The position numbers and the translations under genes were made by a program. The notes beneath the pieces are model-generated. The model was not told where the DNA came from and did not search any database. It saw only the letters and a list, made by a program, of their open reading frames with translations. This document shows, piece by piece, positions 34,185 to 45,688 of a stretch of 64,000 nucleotides of DNA; position 1 is the first letter of the stretch, and each line of letters starts with the position of its first letter. This DNA is from Cubamyces lactineus (lineage: Eukaryota > Basidiomycota > Agaricomycetes > Polyporales > Polyporaceae), in assembly GCA_022376465.1 (NCBI GenBank), contig JACDTU010000035.1, positions 1 to 64,000 of the forward strand, read 5' to 3'.

Positions 34185-34914
34185 CGTGAATTAGGCGGTT
34201 GTAGCTGATTATCAATGCTGTCCTTTGGTATACGATCTCTTCGTCCATTTTATAGCTGTGGTGGACATCATCCCTCTCACTAGGTGCTATGTTAGCGCAG
34301 CGAAAGCCTTCGCCCGGCAATGTTCCAAGAGCGATGTCCGGTAGGCTATCGCATGATCACCTCGTATGATCACCTCGTATGGACGACCGAGACGCTGTTA
34401 CAGTAGTCATGGTCTCTCGTTGGCTACACCAGTTCTTGGCGAAGGCGACGCGCGCTGGCCTCTGTCTCTGTGGCTCGTGTTCAAGGCTGCGGTGGATGCA
34501 GCATCTATTGCATCCTCGCGTCGGATCCCTCATGACCGCAGCTTGGGTCGCGGAGATAGGATCCGGATGAGCATCCTTTTCCAGGGCCGTTTGACTCGCT
34601 TTCCAGTGACTCTTTGCATGCGCGAGCACGAAGAGTACGCCCGGGTCACTGCGTGTCGTCGATCGCTGGGCCAGCAAGGTATGTCCTTAGCCGAGACACA
34701 CATGAACATCAGGCGATCCGCTGACGCACCTCTGGGTCCAGTAACTCTCCCTGCGCACAAACACTGCGGATGCGTCGAGAGGAGCATCGAATCCCGTTGT
34801 GCGAAATACTAGTACGTAGAACCGTTCTCGTATGCTACCTCCGTAGCTACAGCGTTCTCGCCACTCCGTACCTTGGTGAGTTCCCAAACGATTCGCTTCG
34901 ATTCCTGGCGCCTC

Positions 34915-35908
34915 TCACTTGGCTTCCTCGTATTGGATCTGTGCGGCCAGAAGCCGGGCCACGATTGGCCTCGCGCAGAGTATCTGATGCCATCTAACGA
35001 TGCACGCAAGGGTAAATGTTGATGTCGCGAGTAGGCCTCAGCCAAAGAATCTTCTAACCTGTAAAGCGCAGGAAATCGTGTCTCCATATTGACGTCCTCG
35101 AGTTCGTGAAGGATGTACCTGAACGTTGGAACATTCCACCTTCAAGCCGTTCACAAAGTCAGCCACATCATGATGCTGCTCTCCGGACCGCCATGCAGAC
35201 GTACGTGATGAAGGAGAGGTCGGCAACTGTCAGCTTGCCACCCACAAGCCACTCTTGCTTGGACAGCACGCTCTCGAGGACGCCGAAAACTCGCAGAACC
35301 TCTTTTTGGTAGCGCTCGAGCGCGCTCGGCAGCTTCTCGGAGTGTTGGTATCTGAACCAGAATGCCTGACCAAAATAGGGCCTGGCAGTCCGATTCGACG
35401 TCAACTCATGGTGAGTACCCGCCTAAGAGAGGGAGCGCACCCTTGACCAGAGGACTGGAAGAATAACCATTGGAACAGAGCGTATGTCTCATTCGCGTCG
35501 GCGACACTCAGCTTGTGATCAGGGTCGTACTTCTCGATAAGGTACAACAAAATCGCATTCGATTCCCTGAAATATACGGTTACTAACTCATCCTCTCATG
35601 ATACGACGGGAAATCCAGCTGCTCTTCGCACCATAAAACGAAGTTGCCATTGCTGTGGTCGACCAGCGTAGGCGTACGGCCATTCGGGTTGAGCTTTAAA
35701 TACTCCGGATTCTTCTGTTCGCCCTTCTGGGTGCTGATCGGGACAACGTTGTACTCGAGGCCAAGCTCCTCCAGCACAATGGCGACCTTACTGTCAAGCG
35801 GTCAGGATGGATTGGGACGAACGGTGAGTACTGGAATAGCCTTTACATGGGATTAGGGCCTAAGCTTGATACGTCGCCATAGAGCGTAAACGGCTTCGCG
35901 TGCGCCAT
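34915..35908 (-). CDS. glutathione S-transferase, Ure2p-like (copy A)
   Basis: Conjugates or reduces with glutathione; the Ure2p-like class is expanded in wood-decay fungi and linked to detoxification of plant extractives. Six exons: 35847-35908, 35632-35790, 35441-35566, 35205-35381, 35059-35139, 34915-34993, giving 227 residues. The N-terminal thioredoxin-like domain has FTLYGDVSSLGPNP and KVAIVLEELGLEY, then LNPNGRTPTLVDHSNGNF with the glutathione-binding cis-Pro region and WESNAILLYLIEKYD. The helical domain carries GQAFWFRYQ, KQEWLVGGKLTVADLSF and WHQILCARP. Every exon boundary coincides with that of copies B and C. Soluble, cytosolic by appearance. Confidence 0.9.
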
Positions 35909-36432
35909 GTCGCTTAAGGGAGGATGGAGGGAGGGGGGGGGGGGTGCCGGTGCTGGTTGGATGATAGGAAGTCCTGAGGTGTTCGGTGGGTATATCTATA
36001 CTTTGCCGCCTCCCACCGAATTTCACACAGCGGCGAATGCGGGGAGCGGTGATTTGCATTTCCCCCTCCCCCACACTGGCGCTCCGCCGCACGACTCACC
36101 CACTTTTGATGTCTCTTTGTCAAGTCGCAGGGAGCAGAACGGTGCGACTTGATGGCCAGTCAACGTGACGCCGTATATGGTTCAGACGGACCCATGGGCT
36201 GTATTTCGTAGCCACAAACGCTGCGCATGGTACGCCAGATACCCACAGAGGTACGTTCTTAGCCCACCTGAATGTGCGCCCGATTCCTCGAGTAACGATC
36301 AACGTAGTAGCCTCTGGCAGCGAGTCAGGTGCACTGACTGTTCGGCGTCGAAGCAGACATGTACAGTCTTGGGTTGCCCGGGCGGGGGTAACCATCGTCT
36401 GGCTGGTACAGTGCGTTGAGTCACCGCTACTG

Positions 36433-37465
36433 CTACCCGTCGCCCCAGATCACCTTCACACTTTCTGCTTGTACCGCCAGCAGTCTCGACACAGCAGGCC
36501 TCGCGCAGAGCCGCTGGTGCCATCTACGGACGGCATTCAATACGAGACCATCCCTCGAGTGATAAGTACGACCCAGGAGCAAACGCACCTGTAGAAAGAG
36601 GGAAATTGCTTCTCGACGTCGAGGTCCTGAAGATCCTTCAGGACGAAGTTCAGCGCAGCTGTGTTCCATCTTTGAGCCGTCCACGAGGGTAGTGTTGTCA
36701 GTCTATACACCATGTCGAAGCTGATGCAAAGGTGGTGCAGACGCACGTAACGAAGGAGAGGTCGGCGATAGTCGGTTTGCCACCAACCAGCCACTCCTGC
36801 TTGGATAGTACTCCGTCGAGGACGCCGAAAACCCTCAGGACCTCCTGCTGGTAGCGGCCGATCGCGCTTGTCAGCTTCTCGGGGTCGGGGTCGAGGTACT
36901 TGAACCAAAAGCCCTGCCCGAAGTACGGCCTTGTGGCAAGGAAACCGCGTCGATGTCAAGTGATGCTAAAGATTGTGGAGGACGTACCCTTGTCCAGACG
37001 CCTGGAAGAATAGCCACTGAATGAGGGTGAACTTGTCGTCTCCCTCGGCGACGCTCAACTTGTGCTCCGGGTCGTACCTCTCAACTAGATACAGTAATAT
37101 CGCATCCGATTCCCTACGTCCCATATGGTTGATATGATATTTCCTAGCCACAGCAAGTGTTGCATTAGAATATGACATACCAGATTGTGAAATTCCCGTT
37201 GCTGTGATCGACCAGGGCAGGGGTACGCCCGTTGGGGTTGACCTCCAGATACTCCGCACTCCTTTGTTCGTCTTTCCTGATATCTATTGGCATCACGTTA
37301 TACTCGAGACCGAGCTCCTCAAGGACGATGGCGACCTTTCTGAAGACGCCATCAGGAGATGACCTCGGGGCTCTGTGAGCGATTCTCGACGTTAAAGACC
37401 TACATCGGATTTGGCGCTAGACTTTCGGGCTGTCCGTAGAGCGTCAAAGGTTTGTTCTGCGACAT
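36433..37465 (-). CDS. glutathione S-transferase, Ure2p-like (copy B)
   Basis: Six exons (37404-37465, 37181-37339, 36988-37113, 36747-36929, 36589-36669, 36433-36523) give 233 residues. Same two-domain layout as copies A and C: KVAIVLEELGLEYNV, VNPNGRTPALVDHSNGNF, WESDAILLYLVERYD in the N-terminal domain; GQGFWFKYLD, KQEWLVGGKPTIADLSFV and WHQRLCARPAVSR in the helical domain. Exons 2 and 3 (159 and 126 nt) have the same length in all copies. It has a two-residue insertion in exon 4 and a longer C terminus. A TATATAAG lies 82 bp upstream. Confidence 0.9.
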
Positions 37466-37546
37466 GGCTGCCCAGTGCCCGTGAGAGGGCCACCCTAGCG
37501 ATGAGATGCCTTGTGATCGTTTAGTGAGCCGCCCCCCGGCCACATC

Positions 37547-37554
37547 CTTATATA
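37547..37554 (-). promoter_or_regulatory. TATA box of GST copy B
   Basis: TATATAAG on the minus strand 82 bp upstream of the start codon, in the 430-bp gap before copy C. Confidence 0.6.
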
Positions 37555-37896
37555 ACGAACTAATTGAATGATGTTTTTCTTCTCAGGTCTAACTTCTCAC
37601 GCGAAGTGCCTCCCGAGTGTCGGCTTCGTCCGGTATTGCTGGCAACATTCGACGAAGTTCAGTAAGTCCTTCATCGTACGCACTTGAGTTGTGCGTCTTT
37701 ATATAAATACACGAGGGCCCTCTCACGGCTTCCAGGCCGTGGTCGTTTGCGGCCGACATCTGCATGCTATTATGAACCGGTGACCCGACTCTGGCGTGTA
37801 GAGACGGTGCCGATAACGACAGCGATCATCTTGATTCAACGGTTACGGCCGACGTGTAGATGTACAAGGATACACTGCTCCACGGAATGCTTTATC

Positions 37897-38896
37897 TTAC
37901 TTGCCATCGCGTTGCCTAATGTATTCAGCCCGAATGGCAAGCTGCTTGGACACGGTGGGCCTTGCACACATCTTCTCATGCCACCTGTTAGGGATCCCGC
38001 GGTTAGCCTACTCGCCACTGGCGTGGGTCGCACTGCTGACTCACTTGTTGAATGCAGGGAACTGCTTCACATCAAACCCTTCGTAATCCGCAAGCAGCAT
38101 AGTGAGAGCGATGCTGCTCCATCTGCGTAGAGCATTTGTCAGCCGCCCCGATTCGTCGGCTCCGCAGGTAGAGAAGACACTCACGGGACGAAAGAGAGGT
38201 CCGCGATGGTCATCTTGCCACCGACGAGCCACTCCTGCTTCGACAGGACGTTCTCCAGCACGCCAATGACTCGGATGGCCTCCTTCTGGTAGCGTTCGAT
38301 GGCACTGGGGAGCTTCTCTTGGTGGAAGCGCTTGAACCACACTCCCTGCCCGAAGTAAGGACTGTAACACTCGAGTCAATCCTGGGATACTAAGTGCAGC
38401 AATAGCTCGCGTCAAGATAACGTACCCTTGGCCGGACGCCTGGAAGAATAGCCATTGGAGAAGCGCGAACTTCTCGTTCGACTCTGTCACGCTGAGCTTG
38501 TGCTCCTTGTCATACTTCTCGATGAGGTAGAGCAGAATCGCGTTGGACTCCCTGGGGCCAACGCGACGCGATGCAAGGATGCAGTCGTGAGCTAATGGTG
38601 CTCTCATGGGGTCGCAAAGTATTTCCGTACCAGATCACAAAATCGCCGTTGGAATGGTCGACGAGCGCGGGAATGCGACCGTTCGGGTTCAGCTTGAGGA
38701 ACTCGGGGGACTTTTGTTGGCCAGTCGATATATCGATGGGGACAATTTCGTAGTCAAGACCCAGCTCCTCGAGCACAATGGCCACCTTCCTGTGCAACTG
38801 GTCAGCATAGCGAGTGATGAGTAGGCACAAGACAGCTTACATCGGGTTGGGCGGGACGACCGCGCCATAGAGCGTGAACTGCTTTCCATGCGACAT
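37897..38896 (-). CDS. glutathione S-transferase, Ure2p-like (copy C)
   Basis: Six exons (38841-38896, 38631-38789, 38426-38551, 38185-38361, 38045-38122, 37897-37984) give 227 residues. N-terminal domain: FTLYGAVVPPNP, KVAIVLEELGLDYEI, LNPNGRIPALVDHSNGDF, WESNAILLYLIEKYD. Helical domain: GQGVWFKRFHQEKLPSAIERY, KQEWLVGGKMTIADLSFV, WHEKMCARPTVSKQ. The last exon is easy to miss because the previous one reads into a stop at 38041; splicing at its GTGAGT restores the family C terminus. Probably the upstream founder of the array, since it is the first copy in reading direction. Confidence 0.9.
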
Positions 38897-40049
38897 AGTG
38901 AGTTGTTGTAGAGGAGGATGGAGCTTATCGACTGCTGTACAGGTTCCAAGAGTCGATGCGTGTTTGCCACTACTACATTGTGTCGCATCCGGCTTTTATG
39001 GATCCGTGGCGAGCTGCGCTACACGGGAGTGGCCGTCGTCAGAGGTCATCGCACCGAATGTTCTGACTCCTGAGCTCTGCGCAGAGCAAGCACCTGCTGA
39101 CCAACGCAAGCCCATAGTCGAGAGTCGAATAGACGGCGGCGATCCACCGGCATCGACTTCTGTGGACACATAGCGGCGTTTGACAAATGACCCGTCGACG
39201 TATCCCCATTTGTCCTGATACACGCCAGCCTGAGCGGACGGTTGTGTTGGCATGCGAGTTCTTACTCATTGGACGCGTGCGGAGGGTTGCTCGCAGTTGG
39301 CTTCGAAGCTCGCGAGGGGGGAACAGTTCTAGCGAGGGTACGTTCTTGGAAGGATATTCGGAGATAGCACCTTATTTGGAATGGTAGGGTCTGGTGATGG
39401 GGCAGAATCTAGGCCATCTGAAGAGATTAGATTGCGATACTCGTCCGATTCGGAGGTGTACATCTTCCTACTTACCGAGTTGCACCATGCATAACGATGG
39501 CTGATAGCTTGAGAGATGCGTAAGCTGCCGGTGCTCGAAAAGCAGTAAAGATATGCCCATGACCTCGTCATCTACTCCCGTATTGCTGCAGCGAGATCGC
39601 TTGGCTGGGATAACCGCTGCTTGGGCTAATACTTATTCTTTTACCGTGCGTGCTCATCAAGTGCTTGGTGTTACATGGGCGTCGTGGCCTGTCTGAGCGC
39701 GGGGCGCCTCTTACTGTGGAGTCGACAGGAGCCTGCTGACGTTCGCCTCGAGCTCTGTTAGGACCGTCGCTTCTCCATCCTGCGTTCGCGATTCTTCTCG
39801 TGTGAAACTTACGGACCCCCCCCCCCCTCTGTACAGCTGTAACTCGTCTATGGCAGTATGTCGTGTCCATGATATCACTACATGTAGTGGTGAGTCTTCG
39901 GGCTATCCGATCTATCATCCCTCCCAGTCCTCTGGGAGACTTTGGCATAAAGGCAGATATCGTCTCGAAACATACACTAATGGTACATCATTTTGTTACA
40001 CAACGTGCGGGCAGTACTTCCATGAACACGACGGAATCTTTCAACTGAG
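38897..40049. other. intergenic region between GST array and dynamin paralog 2
   Basis: Contains the GST copy C promoter (ATAAAA on the minus strand near 38995) and the 3' end of the dynamin-like gene. A run of 11 C at about 39817-39827 is present. A 34-bp segment near 39651-39684 resembles one at 44063-44096. No gene recognised. Confidence 0.45.
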
Positions 40050-43000
40050 CTACAACCCGAGGTTATACAGCTCTTTGTGGACTTTATCTAGCCGCTTCTT
40101 CTTTGCGAGGAGCACCTCGCGCCGCACCGCGACGTCGGGGTCCTCAGCAAGGTATCGAGCGCATCGCGCACCCGCGTCCTCGGTGGTGAGGCCCAGCTTC
40201 TCGACGAGCGCCTCGAGCAACACCTCCTCGAACGTGTACAGCAAGTGCTCGTCGATGGCCTGCGGTATGTAGTCGATGAGCCGCTAAGGTGTTCTTGTCA
40301 GCATAGCACACACATACGCTGCCAGTGGGCGGGTGGTGGGCAGCGTACCTTGGAGGAAATGTCGAAGTATGCGCGGATCTCGGCCATGAGCGCCAGCTCC
40401 TCCTCGTAGACGTCTACAGTCGTGACCGGCGTGTTTGGTGCCGGGCTATCCGGTGTAGTCGTCGCCGCGGTAGCCTTGAAAGTGGACATAGGCGTCGGCG
40501 CGACAACAGGGGTCGACGTGGACGAAGTCGCTCCATTCCGGCCCGGGGTACGTATCGCGGGCGTTGTTGCTCCCTGAGCCGGGGCTAGCGATCGCGCAGG
40601 AGCACGGTGTGAGTGACGGGCAACTGACGTTCAGCAATTGCGGCAACCCGTACCCCCAGACAAACTGATCCCTGTTTGAACCTTGGCTGCCGTTGCGAAA
40701 GCGTTGTTTCCCGTGGACGCTTGATCGTCAAGATTCAGGTGAAGTGGTTGTATTAGTCGAGTCGCACCTATGGCGTAGGTTGTTCTGGACGCGTACTCAC
40801 CGAACGAAAACAAGGACTGGGCTTGAGACTGCGACGCACTTCCGTCATCAGCTACGGCGCCCTGCGCCCGCGCCGCCTTGTACTCCCTCAGCCAGTTGGC
40901 ACGGAGCATAGCGAGGTCGTCCATGTTCTGCGTCGCCGGAGGGTTCGACTCATACTTCAAGATGAACTTCTGCTGTTGCTGTGCAACGGCCGCGTGTGCA
41001 TCGACCAAGTCAAGCACTATTGCACTACCCATAGTTGTGCGCCACCGTGTCCGTCAGTAACAGCTGCATCATATTCGCAAAGAGCCTCACCTGACAGCCC
41101 GTTGCAGGTTCTTGAAGCGACCGAACTGGGCGTTGACGAGTTCGATCAATGTGCGTTTGAATGCGCCCTCGACCTCGTCGAAGCACGCTGTGACGTATAG
41201 CTCCCAGCTAGACTGGAAATTCTTGATGAAAGAGCGTTTCACCGAGTACGGAATGTTATTGGGGAGCTCGCGGGTCAGGCACCTGTGTACAGCAGTCCAG
41301 ATCGTAATGGGTCGACAATCAGTAGTGAGGGAGATCGCCTGCCTGTGCGATCACTTACGCTTGTATAGTTCCTTTTACCTTGTCCAAGTGGATCAGCTCG
41401 TCCTTGGCTTTCAAATACGTATACAACCACGTCCCGTTTTCGTTCCTGGTGTACGGGGCGAACGGCGGTGCGGTATCGCGGATGGCGTCCGCCAGCTTCG
41501 AGTATGACTGCTTGGTGCTCTGCACAAGCTTCGTGTGAGACGGGGAGCCTTCGATCGCGCGCCGGACGTTGTCCACAAAGACGTTCGTGAGACGATACAC
41601 ATGCGACTGGGGCTCAGTCGTCTTCGGGGGCAACGCATCTAGCTCCTTGATGCAGTCTGCGCGCTGCGCGATCACGTCGCGCTGGATGCGCGGAATGCTG
41701 TAGCAGGTAATCTTCCGTTAGAACACGTATACTTGCAGGGAAGGAGAGACCAAGGTACTCACTCGCTACGAATGCGCTCCGTGAGTGGTTCGCTCACACC
41801 CCTCACGAGGTTCTCGATCCCGAAGCGGTGGCGGTGAGTTGAAGTCGCCCACGGCTTGTGCTCCGCAAAGAACTTGGCTTCTGCTACACGCGCGTCGGGA
41901 TGTGTGATTCCGTCGCGACGGTCGGCATCGTCGGGGAGGCGGACGATGTAGTGACCGAGCTTCGTCTGATGGATCTTGCCTTCGACAACGTCAAGGTAGA
42001 TGTTGATCTTCCCGAGCGAGCTATCTGGGACGGCGTCCGGCTTCGTGATCACACCTGCGGGTTGGTTACAATACTAGTGAGTCGTCACATGCAGTAAGGA
42101 TATGCGACCGAGGTTATCCATACCGATAGTACGCGATCCAAAGGGATCTACGCATCGCGCAAGTAGCCCCGCCTTTTGATTCTGGAGGTCGTCTATGTTT
42201 GTGTATGAGACGTTAGAGAGCGCGACACCCTGACAGGATGGACCTCTGACCTGTCATGGGTAGCGTCAGGAGGATGACGGTGTTGGTGGAGGAGATGTAA
42301 GACTTGACCAGGTTTTCAACGAGGTGCACATCTCCGTTGCCTTCATCGTTCTGGATAAGGCCTGTAGACAGTGGGTCAGAATGGCTGTCGCAAACGAGAG
42401 TTACAAGCTTACCAGGCAGATCGACGAACGAGAGGTCTGGCAGCCCTGGACCAACGAGGTCTACGCAAACAACGTTGGGCGAGAATCGCTGCTGCGCGGT
42501 TTTCACCAGGGTCGCCAGCTCTTCCGCGTTCTTGGTCAGAAACTGTTCCAGCCCAATTTGCGGATTGAGCACTGCCGCCTGCGCTCGGCGCAGCATGAGC
42601 TCGACATCGTCCGGAGAAGTGAGTGGGACCCCAAACGGGGCTTCGATGACGGGGCCAATCTTCCACGGACGGTCCCAGCGAATGGAGATTTGACAAGACC
42701 AAGGCTGGTCAGCGGCTGCGCTGGACAGACGGAGTTCCATCGGGCAGCGGGTGCATGTTCCGGCATCGCGTGGGACTTTGATCTGCACGCCGAGATGAAG
42801 GTGGTCAGCGCTGAAAGGACGTTTATTAACCTGAAGAGGGCTTGTGTAACGAACCTCGGAGATGGCCTCGACGAGGCTGGACTTGCCAGCGCTCTGGCTG
42901 CCGATGACGGCGACTCGCGGTAGGTTGAGGTCTGATTGGGCACTGCAGTAGGAACATGAGCGTTGCGTCTCTCCGCGCTCGATGGCAATCGAGCTGGCAG

Positions 43001-43137
43001 TAGATGGTTGCTTACCCTTGCGCCCGGATACTCTTGATGAAGACGTTGAGCTCCTTGGCCGTCCTAGCGTACAACGTATGAGCCAATCCCTCTCTAGGGT
43101 TGACAGGCCCCAAGTGGAGAGGGTCAGTAGAAAGCAT
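40050..43137 (-). CDS. dynamin-like GTPase (paralog 2)
   Basis: Same family as the plus-strand gene at 26767-30162. Exons: 43016-43137, 42855-42942, 42413-42782, 42251-42361, 42124-42192, 41763-42054, 41359-41697, 41091-41282, 40801-41024, one or two uncertain exons between about 40352 and 40735, and 40050-40283. Exons 1, 2, 4, 5, 6, 8 and the last have exactly the lengths of paralog 1. G1 is GSQSAGKS, G2 Thr in GTCTRCPMEL, G3 DLPG, G4 TKPD; the effector domain closes the protein (YIPQAIDEHLLYTFEE..). The variable Ala/Thr/Pro linker differs most and its splice sites could not be fixed. Functional in appearance. Confidence 0.9.
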
Positions 43138-45688
43138 GATGAAGAATGCGACAACAGGCGAGGTGTTGGGCAGAGAGGACCTGGGGGAGCATCAATATAT
43201 GCGTGAATGGATGGACGACGAAGGGCTGCGGATACGGGAAGCGGTCGCGATGGCCGATGGTGCGTTGTCAGCTGTTTGAAGGCATGGGAATGGTGGCGTA
43301 CAAAGTCACCGAAAGGGGTCAAATAGTGAGTTCAGTGCCAAGGATACGACATTGTTTAACGCACTGACTGCGTTCGTACAATACAAGGGACTGCGGTGAG
43401 TCCGTTAGAGTGGACCCAAAGCACTATTAGTACCTCGGCGGATTGTTAACACACCTAAGACCGTTCTTACGAGGTGTGGGCGGATTCCAAGTGAGTATGA
43501 TGGACCATCGCGTCGAAGCAGTAAGTCCGTCAACAGAAACCGAGATTCGGAAAGGGGGGGTATCTTGTATGTAGTACTAGCACGGATAGAGTCGCTGTCT
43601 GGCCCTTAGGAGTGTTGGCGGAAAGCAAGCTACATTGGTAACTGCACTGTGCAGCACTCACTTGCCGGTAACCCTGACCACGGTGCTGCCCTGGATTAGG
43701 CCTCATATAGGCATGGGCGGCCAGGAGTCGTTCGGGTTCTTGCTGCGATCTACCCATGCAACCAAGTTGTAGCCACTTGACCTTGCGTGCTCATCCTTGA
43801 GCTCACAACATAGATACGTGGCTTGACAGACTGAGGCCTGAAGCAAAAGTCGCGGTACAATTCTGGGAGCATGCGCAGTGGCGGTGCACTCTTGCCACTC
43901 GCCACTTGCAGTACCGCGTGCCCACTTTAGGTCATTCGATCTTCAATGGCTGAGTCGACTGGAGGCGGAATAGACTCCGGGGCATTCATTGGCTTTCGTT
44001 AGGGTGAATGTGGGGGGCATAGCCGCGATTTGGAGTAACAGTTAGCCTTTTGCCGCGTACAAGTGCTCATCGAATGCCTAGTGTTTCACGGGCGACGCAG
44101 TCATTCAGGAAATCGTCTTATATACTGTCAATGCAGTATGACTCGCCGGTGAAACGACACTCAACGCAAACAAGGCCTCCGAGTAAGCCCTCAAGCATCC
44201 ATATAAATTCGAGTGTCAACATTTCGATGCTACATGCCGCTGCGTGATGAGCCATCCTTACGACGGGCATACATTGAAGTGCAAGATACCTCGGGACACT
44301 GGGCCCTGGAGCCAGCAGCGAGTGCACGCAGCTGCCAATGGTTTGCCCGCAAATCAAAAGCTGTGTTGCTGCTGCTTCAGGGCGCCCGACGGGCTACGAT
44401 ACAATCCTAAGTCTATCGTTCCCAGCGAACTGCCAGTGCTGGTGATGACTCCTCGCTTCCCTCAGTAGATATCGACGCCACGACGCAAGACGGGCTGTCG
44501 CAATGCCAGTAGCACGACGATTACGCAGTAGTGAGACCAGGGGAATTCCACCTGGTTGGCGAACGCGGATGAAAGAATAGTGATGATGTAGTACAACGTG
44601 GCTCAGAGTTCTCGGACCCGGAGACTCGGACCAGAGAGGCATAGATAGGCTTCGATAGATCTTGCTTTGCTATCCTAAGTTCTTCGCGGTAATGGTGGCG
44701 AACTATTCCACGGGCTTTGACGAGGGACTCCTACACGCCACTGTCTCCAGGCAAATGCATGCAACTACCACCGAGCTCTCCAGCTTGACTATGAGTGACA
44801 GGTATACGTAGTAGGTGCTCGTCATAGCCTGCCATATAGATTGGGTCGGAGGCGTCGCGATACTCCCCAAGAATACTTACGTTGCTGCACTGACCGCCAC
44901 CGTTTCCTCAGTCGTCCCACTGCGCAGCATACACAGGCTCGTTGCAGCCGCTGCCGGGCGTGGTTGAGGGACGGGGATCATGCGCGACTCCTCGTGGTGA
45001 TATGCTCATCAGCGATAAGACATTAATTCAGAAACCGAGGTGAGGGACACGAAGTGACCAGAATGGAGCGGAGTGGCAAGCTTGCCAGCGTCGATATCAT
45101 CGATGGTGGTGGCGAGGGTGGCACAGACCACGGCTGAGTATGTACCGGTATAGAGCTTGTTCGCAAAGTGCACAGTGGCGCTGTGGGGTAATGCAGATCC
45201 TGCAAGCTGGCACAACGCAGATCTGCGGCAGAGAGTGCGGCGCAGAGCGGGCCACGCAAGGCATCAACGTAGCATCAACGTTGGCCCCGCGTGAGGCAAC
45301 TCACGTACGCGCCTCTCCTCAGCCTCATCTTCGTTGCGGCGCGGTCATCCTCGTCCCTCAGGCACCGCGCTTGCCATAGCCACCCTAGACTGTGTACGTT
45401 GCTGCCCTTTCTTAACGATCAGTATCGATGACTAGTACTCAAACAACGCTCAAATCACACCCTATAATCTGCAGATATCCGACTCCTCTTATCAAGTTCA
45501 CTGTGTACACGCCACGCATGCCAGTTTGGTGAGCACACTCCCCAGGTTGGATCTCCCAACCCCTCTTACCCCTCGTCTGAACATGCTTTGCCACCGCATC
45601 AGCCGCCACTGTCTTCAACGCGTACAGTATAAGAATCTCTCTGTGACCCCATGGAACCCATCAATTGTGCGCATTGATCCTTGTAATC
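43138..45688. other. 2.5-kb intergenic region
   Basis: Divergent promoters for dynamin paralog 2 (TATATT near 43195 on the minus strand) and the FunK1 kinase (TATAAG near 45627). The centre has only short ORFs without family signals and may contain decayed repeats. Confidence 0.45.

Noticed and set aside
42213..43322. 369-codon ORF taken as a single-exon dynamin
   Set aside because: It reads through introns; spliced exons match the lengths of the paralog and restore the G-domain motifs.
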